NCBI GenBank assembly: GCA_050187415.1 | Contig: JBFWXN010000004.1 | Location: 1 to 64,000, forward strand | DNA length: 64,000 nt | DNA from: Ga0077555 sp050187415 | GTDB taxonomy: Bacteria; Pseudomonadota; Alphaproteobacteria; Rhizobiales; Hyphomicrobiaceae | Reading direction: 5' to 3' | Shown here: positions 9,145 through 18,620 of the stretch, one piece after another | Layout of the letters: every line of letters begins with the position of its first letter | Numbering within the stretch: position 1 is the stretch's first letter | Made by a program: the position numbers and the translations under genes | Notes under the pieces: generated by a model | Databases searched by the model: none | What the model was told of the DNA's origin: nothing | Seen by the model: the letters and a program-made list of their open reading frames with translations, nothing else

Positions 9145-10032
9145 ATGGCGTATCCAATTGAAATCGATGTGAAACCCGAGGTTACCGGCTTCCACGACCC
9201 CGCTACGGCGACAATCTCGTATGTCGTCAGGGATCCGGCGTCCAAGTCATGTGCCGTGATCGACAGTGTCATGGACTTCGACTATGCCGCGGGTCGCATC
9301 TCCTTCGCGTCGGCTGACCGATTGATCGACTACATCCGCGCCAACGAGCTTGCTCTCGAGTGGCTCATCGAGACACATGCCCACGCCGACCACCTTTCGG
9401 CGGCCCCCTACATCCAGGGCAAGCTCGGCGGCAAGATCGGAATAGGCTCAGGCATCAAGGTGGTGCAGGACGTCTTCGGCAAGGTCTTCAACGAGGGCAC
9501 GGAGTTCCGTCGGGACGGTAGCCAGTTCGATCGTTTGTTCGAGGACGGCGACACCTACATGATCGGCAGCATGACCGCCTTCACACTGGCGACACCCGGC
9601 CACACGCCGGCGTGTATGACGCATGTCATCGGAAACGCGGCCTTCGTCGGAGACACCCTGTTCATGCCGGATGGCGGCACCGCGCGCGCGGATTTTCCCG
9701 GCGGCGACGCTCGCGTCCTGTTCCGGTCGATCCGCAAGGTGCTCGAAACACTTCCGCCTGAGACGCGGCTCTTCATGTGTCACGACTACGGTCCGAATGG
9801 ACGTGAGGTGAAGTGGGAGACGACCGTTGGCGACGAGCGAGCCCACAACATCCACGTGCATGATGGCGCCACCGAGGACGAGTTCGTGAAAATGCGCGAG
9901 GCGCGTGACAAAACACTTGCCATGCCGAAGCTCATTATTCCGTCTCTCCAGGTGAACATGCGCGCAGGCCGGCTTCCCGAACCGGAGCAGGGCGGCCAGC
10001 GTTTCCTGAAGTTGCCGCTAGATCAGCTTTAG
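9145..10032 (+). CDS. MBL-fold hydrolase, ETHE1/Blh (persulfide dioxygenase) type
   Basis: ATG at 9145 with AAGGGAAA upstream gives 295 residues. The metallo-beta-lactamase fold is shown by THAHADHLSA, by GHTPACMTHV and by the later CHDYGPNG. The arrangement and the substitution of the usual second Asp-His pair resemble the ETHE1/Blh mononuclear-iron branch, which oxidises glutathione persulfide to sulfite, more than glyoxalase II. The sulfurtransferase domain found fused in full-length Blh is absent. A TauE/SafE permease follows 214 bases downstream, the usual partner for exporting sulfite. Persulfide dioxygenase is thus the best guess, but a generic MBL hydrolase cannot be excluded. Confidence 0.8.
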   Translation: MAYPIEIDVKPEVTGFHDPATATISYVVRDPASKSCAVIDSVMDFDYAAGRISFASADRLIDYIRANELALEWLIETHAHADHLSAAPYIQGKLGGKIGIGSGIKVVQDVFGKVFNEGTEFRRDGSQFDRLFEDGDTYMIGSMTAFTLATPGHTPACMTHVIGNAAFVGDTLFMPDGGTARADFPGGDARVLFRSIRKVLETLPPETRLFMCHDYGPNGREVKWETTVGDERAHNIHVHDGATEDEFVKMREARDKTLAMPKLIIPSLQVNMRAGRLPEPEQGGQRFLKLPLDQL

Positions 10033-10246
10033 GACTGAGCGGCGTGACGTTTGGTCCATTGGCGGGCGGGCCACCCGGCGACGTCTCGCCTGCAACTGCG
10101 GCTCGTGCTTGACAGAGGCCCGCTAGAGATGGGGCTATGAGCGCTCCGGTGACCGCCTAATCTTGCCCAATCGATGCGAACGAGCGGTTGCTTCGTTTCG
10201 CGAAAGCACTAGCCTTTAGCGTCGGTCTTTCGCCAAAGCGGGGAAA

Positions 10247-11026
10247 ATGGGTCAGGATTTGCTTTCTTTGTTGTCGGGCGGGCTCGTTGGCATGGTTCTC
10301 GGCTTGATCGGTGGCGGAGGATCGATCCTGGCTGTGCCGCTTCTCGTCTACGTCGTCGGAGTGCCGTCGCCGCACGTCGCCATCGGCACGAGCGCGATCG
10401 CCGTCGCGCTCAGTGCTGCATCGAGCCTTGTCGGCCACGCCCGTCGCGGCAACGTACGCTGGGGGTGCGCCATGATCTTCACGATTGCCGGTGTGGTTGG
10501 CGCCGCGCTGGGCTCGACGCTCGGCAAGGCATTCGACGGGCGTCGCCTGTTGCTGCTTTTCGGCATGCTCATGATCGCGGTTGCGGCCATGATGCTGCGG
10601 CGTCAATCGGCTGGCGATCCGAGGTTCGTGCCGCTCGCTCGCGAAACGGCGGCGCACCTGATCCCGCGGCTGGCCGGCTTCGGATTGCTGACCGGAACCA
10701 TGGCTGGATTCTTCGGGATCGGCGGCGGTTTTCTGGTCGTGCCGGGGTTGATTGCAGCGACCGACATGTCGCTGATCGCTGCGATCGGTTCGAGCCTTGT
10801 TTCGGTGACCGCATTCGGCATCACCACAGCCTTCAACTATGCCTTGTCTGATCTCATCGATTGGCGGCTTGTGGCGCTGTTCGTGGCCGGCGGCATCGCT
10901 GGGAGCATCCTCGGGGGCCGGCTGGCGCAGACCTTGTCCACCCGGAGAGCCACGCTCACCCGCGTGTTTTCCGGCATCGTGGCCAGCGCCGGCCTTTACA
11001 TCGTGTGGCGCGGCATCGCTGGATGA
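10247..11026 (+). CDS. TauE/SafE family permease (second copy)
   Basis: The 259-residue polytopic protein shows the duplicated TauE/SafE fold. GGLVGMVLGLIGGGGSILAV opens the first half and GTMAGFFGIGGGFLVVPG the second. The GGGGS-containing first motif differs from the earlier paralogue at 4806, so it probably has a different substrate. Its place after an ETHE1/Blh-type hydrolase fits a role in exporting sulfite or related sulfur anions made in the cytoplasm. GGGGAAA immediately precedes ATG 10247. It converges with the luciferase-like gene that ends at 11037, only 10 bases away. Confidence 0.87.
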   Translation: MGQDLLSLLSGGLVGMVLGLIGGGGSILAVPLLVYVVGVPSPHVAIGTSAIAVALSAASSLVGHARRGNVRWGCAMIFTIAGVVGAALGSTLGKAFDGRRLLLLFGMLMIAVAAMMLRRQSAGDPRFVPLARETAAHLIPRLAGFGLLTGTMAGFFGIGGGFLVVPGLIAATDMSLIAAIGSSLVSVTAFGITTAFNYALSDLIDWRLVALFVAGGIAGSILGGRLAQTLSTRRATLTRVFSGIVASAGLYIVWRGIAG

Positions 11027-11036
11027 AGGCGGGCGG

Positions 11037-11996
11037 CTATCCCACCTTTGCGACGACGTCCTTCACGAGCGCATCGAGCTTGCGAAGCACGTCGTCGAGA
11101 CTGCTCGACTCGAAGCCGATGTTGATATGGCGCACGCCCGCATCGCGGAACGCGCGTGCATCGGCCGCGATTTCCACGGCGCTGCCGGTAAACGACATGC
11201 GACCGCCTCGCGGAGCCTTCTGCGCCTGGCCGAGTGAATAATTCGGAGCGAAGATGGCGACGTCGATGCTGGCGGGATCGCGTCCCGATGCGCGCGCATG
11301 TTTGTGCATGTCGGCGAGAGCCGGTGCGAACCGCGCGGGATCGTCGAGCGGTTCATTGGGGTTGCGTATCGTCGGGTACCAGCCGTCGCCGAGCGTCGCG
11401 GCCCGCTTGCGCGCGGCGAGGCCTTCGCCCCCGACCCAGATCGGCGGTCCTCCCCGTTGCACCGGCTTCGGTTCGAACATGATATTGCCGATCTTGACGA
11501 ATTCGCCGTCGAACTCCGGCTTGTCCTCCGTCCACATGGTTCGGAACGCGCGAATGTACTCGTTCGATGCCGCCCCCCGGCGCTCGAACGGCGGGGCCGA
11601 GCCCAACGCCTCGATCTCCTCGCGCAGCCAGCCCACGCCGACGCCGACCGTGACCCGGCCCTTCGAAAGCACGTCGACCGTCGCCAACGTTTTGGCCGTC
11701 AGCACGGGCGGACGGTGCGGTATGACCATGACGGAGGTCAGCAGCCTGATGTTCTTCGTGATGGCCGCCGCGTAGGCGAGGCACGAAAGCTGCTCGAGGC
11801 AGAAGCCCGTCGCGACGCCCGGCCAGTCGCCGGACTCGCTGTACGGATAGCGGCTGTCGATCGACCGCGCGATGACGACGTGGTCGGAAAAGCCCAGATA
11901 GGCGAGGCCGAGGTCATCGGCATGTTGGGCGATGCGGGCCAGGTTGTCGGGGTGAGCCGCCGCCCCGCGCGTGCCAAGGTGCAAGCCGAAGTCCAT
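11037..11996 (-). CDS. Luciferase-like (LLM) oxidoreductase
   Basis: The 319-residue protein belongs to the bacterial luciferase-like TIM-barrel oxidoreductases and looks like the subgroup usually labelled F420-dependent (TIGR03619-like). Evidence includes GFSDHVVIARS near the N-terminus, GRVTVGVGVGWLREEIEALG in the middle and GPPIWVGGEG later. Such enzymes use reduced F420 or FMN for oxidation or reduction of diverse organics. Whether this host makes F420 is unknown, so FMN use is quite possible. A similar enzyme lies at 27110. It is upstream-adjacent to an SDR gene on the same strand (57 bases), so the three minus-strand genes 11037-13790 may be co-transcribed. Confidence 0.85.
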   Translation of the reverse strand: MDFGLHLGTRGAAAHPDNLARIAQHADDLGLAYLGFSDHVVIARSIDSRYPYSESGDWPGVATGFCLEQLSCLAYAAAITKNIRLLTSVMVIPHRPPVLTAKTLATVDVLSKGRVTVGVGVGWLREEIEALGSAPPFERRGAASNEYIRAFRTMWTEDKPEFDGEFVKIGNIMFEPKPVQRGGPPIWVGGEGLAARKRAATLGDGWYPTIRNPNEPLDDPARFAPALADMHKHARASGRDPASIDVAIFAPNYSLGQAQKAPRGGRMSFTGSAVEIAADARAFRDAGVRHINIGFESSSLDDVLRKLDALVKDVVAKVG

Positions 11997-12053
11997 CCGG
12001 GATCTCCTTCCAAAAGGCCTAGCGATGTGCCTGGGTGCGTGGATTGCTCATGA

Positions 12054-12857
12054 CTACTGGGCCGTCAGGCCCCCGTCGACCACCAGCGCCGAGCCTGTCA
12101 TGAAGCCCGCGTCGTCCGAAGCCAGGAAGCAGATGCCCGAGGCGATGTCCTCCGGCTGGCCAAGTCGCCCGATCGGATGCGTCTTCAGCGCAACGCTGCG
12201 CGCCGCCTCGGTGTCGTTTGATCCGGTCTGCGTTGCGCGCGCGACGAACGTCTGGTTGCCCATGTCCGTCTCGATCACACCCGGATGGATCGAATTCACC
12301 CGGATCTTGTAACCCTTTCGCCCGTAGGAGAGCGCCGTCGATTTCGTGAACAGCGTCACACCGCCTTTGGTCATTGAATAGAGCGGATCGAGCTGCGACC
12401 CCACCAGGCCGGCGACGGACGCAAGATTGACGATGGCGCTGCCATGCCTGGAGCTGGAACCCGCGTCCCTAAGCGCTGCGGTGCAAAGCTTGGTGCCGAG
12501 CCACACGCCCGTCAGGTTGACCGCAACGAGCTTGTTCCATTCGTCGATCGTGACCTCCTCGAAATCACGCCCGAGAAAGAGGCCCGCATTGTTGACGAGG
12601 ATGTCGAGTTTGCCGAACTGCTTGGTGGCCGTCGCGACCGCGCCATTCCAGTCCTTCTCGCTGGTCACGTCGAGCGGAACCGACAGCGCTTTTCCGCCGA
12701 GAGCTTCGATCTCCTTGACGGTCTCCTTCGCCTTGTCGGTAAGCACATCACCAATCACCACGCAGGCGCCGGCTTCGGCCATCAGCTTGGCCGTTGCTCC
12801 GCCGATGCCTCGTGCCGCGCCGGAAATAAGCGCAACTTTGCCGTCAAGTCGGTTCAT
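12054..12857 (-). CDS. SDR family NAD(P)-dependent oxidoreductase
   Basis: A classical 267-residue short-chain dehydrogenase. The cofactor loop is SGAARGIG, the NNAG motif is present (ILVNNAG), and the active site YSMTKGG supplies Tyr and Lys. PGVIETDMGN and the VDGG-containing C-terminus are typical. An acidic residue after beta-2 (VVIGDV) suggests NAD preference. The substrate is an unknown alcohol or ketone. It is on the same strand as a second SDR upstream and an LLM oxidoreductase downstream, which suggests a small catabolic unit. Confidence 0.9.
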   Translation of the reverse strand: MNRLDGKVALISGAARGIGGATAKLMAEAGACVVIGDVLTDKAKETVKEIEALGGKALSVPLDVTSEKDWNGAVATATKQFGKLDILVNNAGLFLGRDFEEVTIDEWNKLVAVNLTGVWLGTKLCTAALRDAGSSSRHGSAIVNLASVAGLVGSQLDPLYSMTKGGVTLFTKSTALSYGRKGYKIRVNSIHPGVIETDMGNQTFVARATQTGSNDTEAARSVALKTHPIGRLGQPEDIASGICFLASDDAGFMTGSALVVDGGLTAQ

Positions 12858-13010
12858 GGGTCGTGTCTCCGGTTGCGACGCCCTTGTTGGCGCCGAGCGT
12901 CGTCGTTGGTCGGACGCTAGGCCAGTGCACCGTTCGGTGGCAATGATGTGCCGCCGAACGCGACGCCGAACGCCCGCGCAAAAAAGCCTGCCTCGATGTT
13001 GCGGACCCGC

Positions 13011-13790
13011 TCAGCAGGTCGCGCCGCCGTCTACGGCGAGATAGGCGCCGGTAACGAACGATGCCTCGTCCGACAGCAGAAATAGCGCCGCGTTCGAGAC
13101 TTCCTCAGGCCGGCCCGGGCGTCCCATCGGGGTCTGTCCCCCGCGCTTTTTGACCAGCTCTTCCTTATCCATGCCCATGGTCGACTGCTGGTCGGGACGG
13201 GCCACGAACATGCGCAGCATCGGCGTATCGATCGGGCCGGGGCAGATCGCATTCACGCGGATCTGTTCTCGCGCGTAGCGCTTGGCGAGCCCGCGCACGA
13301 GACCGATGATGCCGTGCTTCACCGCCGAGTAGACGGGCGAGAATTGCGATCCGGATATGCCTGATGTCGAGGCTGTGTAGAGCAGCGCGCCGCCGCCGCG
13401 CGCGCGCATTTCTGGAATTGCAGCTTCTGTTGTGACGACCACCGTTCGCAAGTTCAGCGCCACCGCGTTGTCCCATTCCTTGAGGTCGAGACCCTCGAAG
13501 GCTGCGGGCCCAGGGTGGCCGACGTGATTCCACGCGAAATCGAGTCCGCCAAACGCTTTGGCGGTCTCGGCGACGACGCGGCGGGATTCCTCGTCCTTGG
13601 TGAGATCGGCGACAATGCCGTGCGCGCGGCCACCGGCCGCCTTGATTTGCGCCACCACCGCGGCCACCGCGTCCTCGTCGATGTCGGCCACGCCGACGGC
13701 GGCCCCCTCCTGGGCAAAGCGGATCGCACCCGTCCGGCCCATGCCCGAGCCCGCCGCTGTTACAAGACCAACCTTGCCGTGCATACGCAT
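13011..13790 (-). CDS. SDR family oxidoreductase
   Basis: A 259-residue classical SDR. The glycine motif is TAAGSGMGR, Asp follows beta-2 (VGVADIDED, NAD preference likely), and the catalytic YSAVKHG is intact. A C-terminal VTGAYLAVDGG is typical. It lies 153 bases upstream of the other SDR gene on the same strand but the two are only distantly alike. It is divergent from the DUF3108 gene, with about 270 bases between them. Substrate unknown. Confidence 0.9.
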   Translation of the reverse strand: MRMHGKVGLVTAAGSGMGRTGAIRFAQEGAAVGVADIDEDAVAAVVAQIKAAGGRAHGIVADLTKDEESRRVVAETAKAFGGLDFAWNHVGHPGPAAFEGLDLKEWDNAVALNLRTVVVTTEAAIPEMRARGGGALLYTASTSGISGSQFSPVYSAVKHGIIGLVRGLAKRYAREQIRVNAICPGPIDTPMLRMFVARPDQQSTMGMDKEELVKKRGGQTPMGRPGRPEEVSNAALFLLSDEASFVTGAYLAVDGGATC

Positions 13791-14059
13791 GATGCGCTCT
13801 CCTCCTGATGTGTCCCGTCAAGCGAGCCACACCCCACGACGCCACGCAAGAAGCCAGTGCGCAGGAGCGCATGACTTTCCGATTTGAGCGGAGGTCGTGC
13901 GGCACGATCGTCCACGCCTTGTTAAGCAATCTCGGCGACCATCGGCGAAACATACATTCGTCGTAATGGCCTAATAGCCGTTGCGGCGGGGAAGACCGTG
14001 TGGCGCCGGACAGTCCGGGCCATCACGCCACAGCTCGCCAGCGTTGGAAGCCCTGCGTC

Positions 14060-14920
14060 ATGTTCTCGAAGCTGAAGATGTCCGACGGGCGCGCCCGTTC
14101 AGCAATTCTTTTTGTAGCCCTCTCAAGCAGCAACTGGCTTGCGTTGGCCGTTTCGCCCGCCGCGGCCGAGCCGTGGCCGAGCCGGGTGGATGCGACCTAT
14201 CGTATCGCTTTCAACGGCTTCGATATCGGCAGGTTCGAGTTTCGCGCGGACATCTCCGGCTCCAGCTACACCGTCAGCGGCAACGCGCAGATCTCGGCTC
14301 TTCTCGGCGCCTTCAAATGGGAGGGGGCATCCCGCACCTCTGGCGCCCTGGCCGGATCCAACCCGCGTCCGGCAGGCTACACGTTCGATTTCAACGGCGT
14401 CGGCAAGAGCGGGGCGATCAAGCTCGGGTTCCAGCGTGGCAACGTCACGAGCGTCTCGGCCTTGCCGCCGGCCGAGCCCTTGCCGGACGTCGTGCCAATT
14501 CGTGACGCCGACCTCAAGTCTGTGTTCGATCCCCTGAGCGCAGTGCTCGCGATCAGCCGCCCCGAGGGAGGCAATCCGTGCGCGAGGCGTATCCCCATAT
14601 TCGACGGCAAGCAGAGGTTCGATCTGGCGTTCTCGTTCCTTCGCCAGCAGGCGATCGGGGAATCGCGGCCAAGCGGTCAGCCGGGTGTGGCCATTGTGTG
14701 CCGCGTTCGCTTCATTCCGATCGCCGGCCATCGCGCCACCGACGAGGCGAGGCACATGGCATCGACAGAGGGCATCGAGGTGGCGTTCCGCCCTGTTCCG
14801 AGCGCTGCGATCCACGTTCCCTATCTGATCTCCATCCCGACGGTTGCGGGCTCGGCGACGCTCACATCGGATCGCATCAATATCGTCACGCGCAACGAGC
14901 AGATCGCGCTCACGAACTGA
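14060..14920 (+). CDS. DUF3108 domain periplasmic protein
   Basis: ATG at 14060 with GGAAG 9 bases upstream gives 286 residues; an earlier in-frame ATG at 14000 is less likely. The N-terminus has a hydrophobic export signal ending near SPAAAEP. The mature part begins with the DUF3108-like VDATYRIAFNGFDIGRFEF, followed by repeated beta strands. Two cysteines (PCARRIPIFDG and IVCRVRF) could pair. The family is widespread in proteobacteria, exported and of unknown function; members are thought to bind lipids or act at the envelope. It precedes the helicase gene on the same strand with about 140 bases between. Confidence 0.8.
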   Translation: MFSKLKMSDGRARSAILFVALSSSNWLALAVSPAAAEPWPSRVDATYRIAFNGFDIGRFEFRADISGSSYTVSGNAQISALLGAFKWEGASRTSGALAGSNPRPAGYTFDFNGVGKSGAIKLGFQRGNVTSVSALPPAEPLPDVVPIRDADLKSVFDPLSAVLAISRPEGGNPCARRIPIFDGKQRFDLAFSFLRQQAIGESRPSGQPGVAIVCRVRFIPIAGHRATDEARHMASTEGIEVAFRPVPSAAIHVPYLISIPTVAGSATLTSDRINIVTRNEQIALTN

Positions 14921-15057
14921 TCGGCGGCCTCTCGCAGGTGGCGAATTAAGGCTGCCGAGTGGTCTTGGGCTGCGCGGCGGGCATCTTCCCAACCAAATTC
15001 TGGCTTTGTTCGGTGTCTCGGCGCAGAGTCCGCTTGATTGCGGGCCAAGGCTTTGCC

Positions 15058-18000
15058 ATGCCTCGCGGGCAAGCCTCGGCGTCGAGGGAGAGGGCATTGG
15101 CGTTTCAGCACCGTATCCGTAACGTGACGGCCGTTCTCGGCCCCACGAATACTGGCAAGACTCATCTCGCGATCGAGCGCATGCTGGGCCATCAGTCCGG
15201 CATGATCGGTCTGCCGCTCCGGCTGCTCGCACGCGAAGTCTACGACAAGATCGTCGCGCGGGTCGGCCCGTCGGCGGTGGCGCTCGTCACCGGCGAGGAG
15301 AAGATCAAGCCGGACAATCCTCGTTACTGGGTCTCGACAGTCGAGGCGATGCCCCGTGGCATCGACGTTGACTTCCTCGCTATCGACGAGATCCAACTCG
15401 CCGCCGATCCCGACCGCGGCCATGTCTTCACCGACCGACTGCTGCATGCCCGCGGTCGGTCCGAGACGTTGCTGCTGGGCGCCGGCACCATGCGCGAGGC
15501 GATCAGCGAGCTGATCCCCGACGCCAATTTCATTTCCCGCCCGCGCTTGTCGAAGATCAGCTATGCCGGCCAGAAGAAGATCACGCGCCTGCCGAAGCGA
15601 TCGGCAATCGTCGCATTCTCGGCGGCCGAGGTATATTCGATCGCCGAATTGGTGCGCCGTCAGCTCGGCGGGGCGGCCGTGGTGCTCGGCGCGTTGTCGC
15701 CGCGCACGCGCAACGCGCAGGTCGCACTCTATCAGAACGGGGACGTCGACTATCTTGTCGCAACCGACGCGATCGGCATGGGCCTCAATCTGGATGTCGA
15801 TCACGTTGCTTTCGCCGCGGTGCGCAAGTTCGATGGTCACCAGTCACGCGACCTGACGGCGGCCGAGCTTGGACAGATCGCCGGTCGTGCGGGCCGCCAC
15901 CTCAACGATGGTACCTTCGGCGTGACGGGCGACGCGCAACCTTTCGATGCCGACCTTATCGAACGGCTCGAAACCCACACGTTCGATACGGTACGCGTGC
16001 TGCAATGGCGCAACCGCAATCTCGAGTTCTCGTCGCTCGACCGGTTGCGCGAAAGCCTGCGAGAGGTTCCGCAGGAGCTGCGCCTGCAGCGCGCCCGCAT
16101 GGCGGATGACGTGACGGCGCTCGAGACTCTGTCGGCGGATCCCGCGGTCGCCGAGAAAGCCGTTGGCGCGGCGGCGGTCTCGACCCTGTGGGATGTTTGC
16201 CAGGTCCCCGACTATCGCAAGATCTCGGCGCAGAACCACGCCGAGCTGGTTGCTCAGCTCTACGGCTTCTTGATGAGCCCCGACGAGCAGATTCCCGAGG
16301 ACTGGTTCGCCAACCAGGTGGCGCAGGCGGATCGGACTGACGGCGATATCGATACGCTGGCCACCCGCATTGCGCACATTCGCACGTGGACTTTCGTCTC
16401 CAATCGAGCCGAGTGGCTGCGCGACCCGACCCATTGGCAGGAGCGCACGCGCGCCATCGAGGACAGCCTGTCGGATGCTCTCCACGAGCAGCTGACTCAG
16501 CGCTTCGTCGATCGCAAGACCAGCGCCCTCATGAAAGGACTGCGCGACAAGCAGGACATGACCGCAGATATCGCGTCCGACGGCAGTGTGACCGTCGAAA
16601 ATCACTTTGTGGGGCGTCTCAAGGGCTTCCGCTTCTGGCCGGATACCCAAGCGGACGCAACCGGCGTTCACGGCAAGGCCTCGCGAGGTGCGGCAGCGCA
16701 CGTGCTCTCGAAAGAGTTCGCCATGCGTGCCCGCCGCGTGGCCGCCGCGAAGACAGACGCTTTCAAGCTCACGCGCAACGCGCGCATTCTCTGGCGCGAC
16801 GAGGAAATTGCCCGGCTCGATGCCGGCGACGATCCGATGCGTCCGACCGTTGTCGTTCTGGCCGACGATCAATTATCGGCCCCCGACAAGGAGAAGGTGC
16901 AGCAGCGGCTCGACACCTGGATCGGCGAGGTCATCGCCGACCGACTGAAGCCCATGATGGAGTTGAAGTCGGCCGAGGACGTCACCGGCCTCGCCCGCGG
17001 CATTGCGTTCCGGCTCGCGGAAAACTTCGGCATCGTAAAGCGCGACAGCATAGCCGACGAGATGCGCCAGCTCGATCAGCCATCGCGGGCGCAGTTGCGC
17101 AAGTACGGCGTCCGCTTCGGTGCCTTCAACATCTTCCTGCCGCCGCTCCTGAAGCCTGCCGCCGCAGAATTGACGCTCGCCCTCTGGGTGCTGAACAAGG
17201 GTGCCGCAGCCGGTCTGTCGCTCGAAGACCTGCCCGAGCCCCCGCGTGCGGGGTTGACCTCCGTTGTCATCAATCCGGCCGTGCCGGAGGAGTTCTACAG
17301 GGCGGCCGGCTATCACGTGTGCGGCCCGCGCGCCATCCGCGTGGACATGCTGGAACGGCTCGCCGACTCCATCCGCCCGCTGCTGGCCTGGCGCGCCAGC
17401 GAGCCCAGTCATACGCCACCGCGTGGCTCCAGCGGCGACGGCGGATTTATGGTTACGCCCGAGATGATGTCGATACTCGGGTGTTCGTCGGCCGAACTCG
17501 GCGCTGTGCTTACCACGCTTGGCTTCCGGTCCGAAATGCGCCCCGCTCCGAAGCCACGGCCTTCCCAGGCTCCCGTTTCCTCCGAGACACCTGCCGAGCC
17601 AGCCGATGCATTGGCCGCGGAGGCGCTGGTGGACGATGCGTCGTCGCCGCAAGATGCATCAGACGCGGTCGCCGGGGTGTCCGCGGCGGGGCATACACCG
17701 GTCGAACCGATGACGGCTGAGGCCCCTGCCGAAGCTCCGTCGGACGGCGCGCAGCCACCTGCCGCTGAGGCGCGCGAGGAGGCCGCCGAAGCATCGCCCG
17801 CCGTGGCCGAGCGGGAAGCCGCCGAAGCGGCTGCGGCGGAGCCGGTGCCTGTCGTCGAGCAGCCTTCCGTTGAAGCTATGTCTGCCGTTTCCACCGAGGC
17901 ATCTTCGACCGCCGGATCCGAGCCATTGATCAAATCCGACCAGGAGGCCTCGCCGGTTCCAACGCCGGAGGCGATGGCGCCGGGCGCGTTCGAAGTGAGC

Positions 18001-18618
18001 GCCGGGCTCACCGCTGAGACCGGCAGCGTCACCGCTGGCGAGCACACGGGGAGCGAGGCTGAAGCCGAGACGCCGATGATCGAGGTCTGGCGGCCCCGCC
18101 GGCGCCATCGCGAGGATCGCAGGCCGCGCCACGAGGGGCGCGGTCATGGCCAGCGTCGAACGGCCCCCGGCTCCGCAGAAGCATCGCCTGCTGTCGTCGA
18201 TGGTTCCGCTCCGGGCGGGCAGCGGCACCGTCAGCAGAGCCAGGGCGAGCAACGGCAGGGCCAACAGGGTCGACGGCCTAACAACCGGGATCGCGATCGC
18301 CAACGCGGCGAACCTCGTCATGCGGGTGGTCGCCAGGATCAGGTGCCTTCGCAGCACGGCGCGGGCGGGGGCCGTCGCGATGCCCCGGCCGATCGGCAGA
18401 ACGACAGCAGCCGGCACGACGGCAACGGCGGCGATCGACGGCGCCAGGGTGGGCGCGACGAGCGGCGTGACGATCAGCGTCGGCGCGAGGATCGAAGCCG
18501 TGTCCGCGTGAGCACGTCGGCGCCGCAGCGCAAGGGCGGCCCGGATCCAGATTCGCCGTTCGCAGCGCTCAGCGCCCTCAAGCAACAGCTCGAAAAGAGC
18601 GGCAAGACACCGAGCTGA
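15058..18618 (+). CDS. SUV3-like DExH RNA helicase with long charged tail
   Basis: ATG at 15058 (CCAAGG 7 bases upstream) gives 1186 residues. The core matches SUV3, the helicase of the mitochondrial degradosome: Walker A GPTNTGKTH (28-36), motif II DEIQ (110-113) and motif VI QIAGRAGR (273-280). A long all-helical region follows to about residue 780. From about 800 the sequence becomes low-complexity: first acidic and rich in Ala, Glu and Pro, then from about 1010 strongly basic and rich in Arg, Gln, Gly and His, like RNA-binding RGG tails. The S4-domain gene begins 2 bases after the stop, so the pair are co-translated. A role in structured-RNA unwinding or turnover is inferred. Confidence 0.88.
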   Translation: MPRGQASASRERALAFQHRIRNVTAVLGPTNTGKTHLAIERMLGHQSGMIGLPLRLLAREVYDKIVARVGPSAVALVTGEEKIKPDNPRYWVSTVEAMPRGIDVDFLAIDEIQLAADPDRGHVFTDRLLHARGRSETLLLGAGTMREAISELIPDANFISRPRLSKISYAGQKKITRLPKRSAIVAFSAAEVYSIAELVRRQLGGAAVVLGALSPRTRNAQVALYQNGDVDYLVATDAIGMGLNLDVDHVAFAAVRKFDGHQSRDLTAAELGQIAGRAGRHLNDGTFGVTGDAQPFDADLIERLETHTFDTVRVLQWRNRNLEFSSLDRLRESLREVPQELRLQRARMADDVTALETLSADPAVAEKAVGAAAVSTLWDVCQVPDYRKISAQNHAELVAQLYGFLMSPDEQIPEDWFANQVAQADRTDGDIDTLATRIAHIRTWTFVSNRAEWLRDPTHWQERTRAIEDSLSDALHEQLTQRFVDRKTSALMKGLRDKQDMTADIASDGSVTVENHFVGRLKGFRFWPDTQADATGVHGKASRGAAAHVLSKEFAMRARRVAAAKTDAFKLTRNARILWRDEEIARLDAGDDPMRPTVVVLADDQLSAPDKEKVQQRLDTWIGEVIADRLKPMMELKSAEDVTGLARGIAFRLAENFGIVKRDSIADEMRQLDQPSRAQLRKYGVRFGAFNIFLPPLLKPAAAELTLALWVLNKGAAAGLSLEDLPEPPRAGLTSVVINPAVPEEFYRAAGYHVCGPRAIRVDMLERLADSIRPLLAWRASEPSHTPPRGSSGDGGFMVTPEMMSILGCSSAELGAVLTTLGFRSEMRPAPKPRPSQAPVSSETPAEPADALAAEALVDDASSPQDASDAVAGVSAAGHTPVEPMTAEAPAEAPSDGAQPPAAEAREEAAEASPAVAEREAAEAAAAEPVPVVEQPSVEAMSAVSTEASSTAGSEPLIKSDQEASPVPTPEAMAPGAFEVSAGLTAETGSVTAGEHTGSEAEAETPMIEVWRPRRRHREDRRPRHEGRGHGQRRTAPGSAEASPAVVDGSAPGGQRHRQQSQGEQRQGQQGRRPNNRDRDRQRGEPRHAGGRQDQVPSQHGAGGGRRDAPADRQNDSSRHDGNGGDRRRQGGRDERRDDQRRREDRSRVRVSTSAPQRKGGPDPDSPFAALSALKQQLEKSGKTPS

Positions 18619-18620
18619 CG

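Noticed and set aside
9145..10032. Glyoxalase II as the function of the MBL protein.
   Set aside because: The overall layout and the TauE neighbour fit the ETHE1/Blh branch better, though this is not proven.
14821..15840. Minus-strand open frame across the helicase and DUF3108 genes.
   Set aside because: Composition is unusual (many His, Arg and Asp) and the plus strand encodes conserved helicase motifs there.
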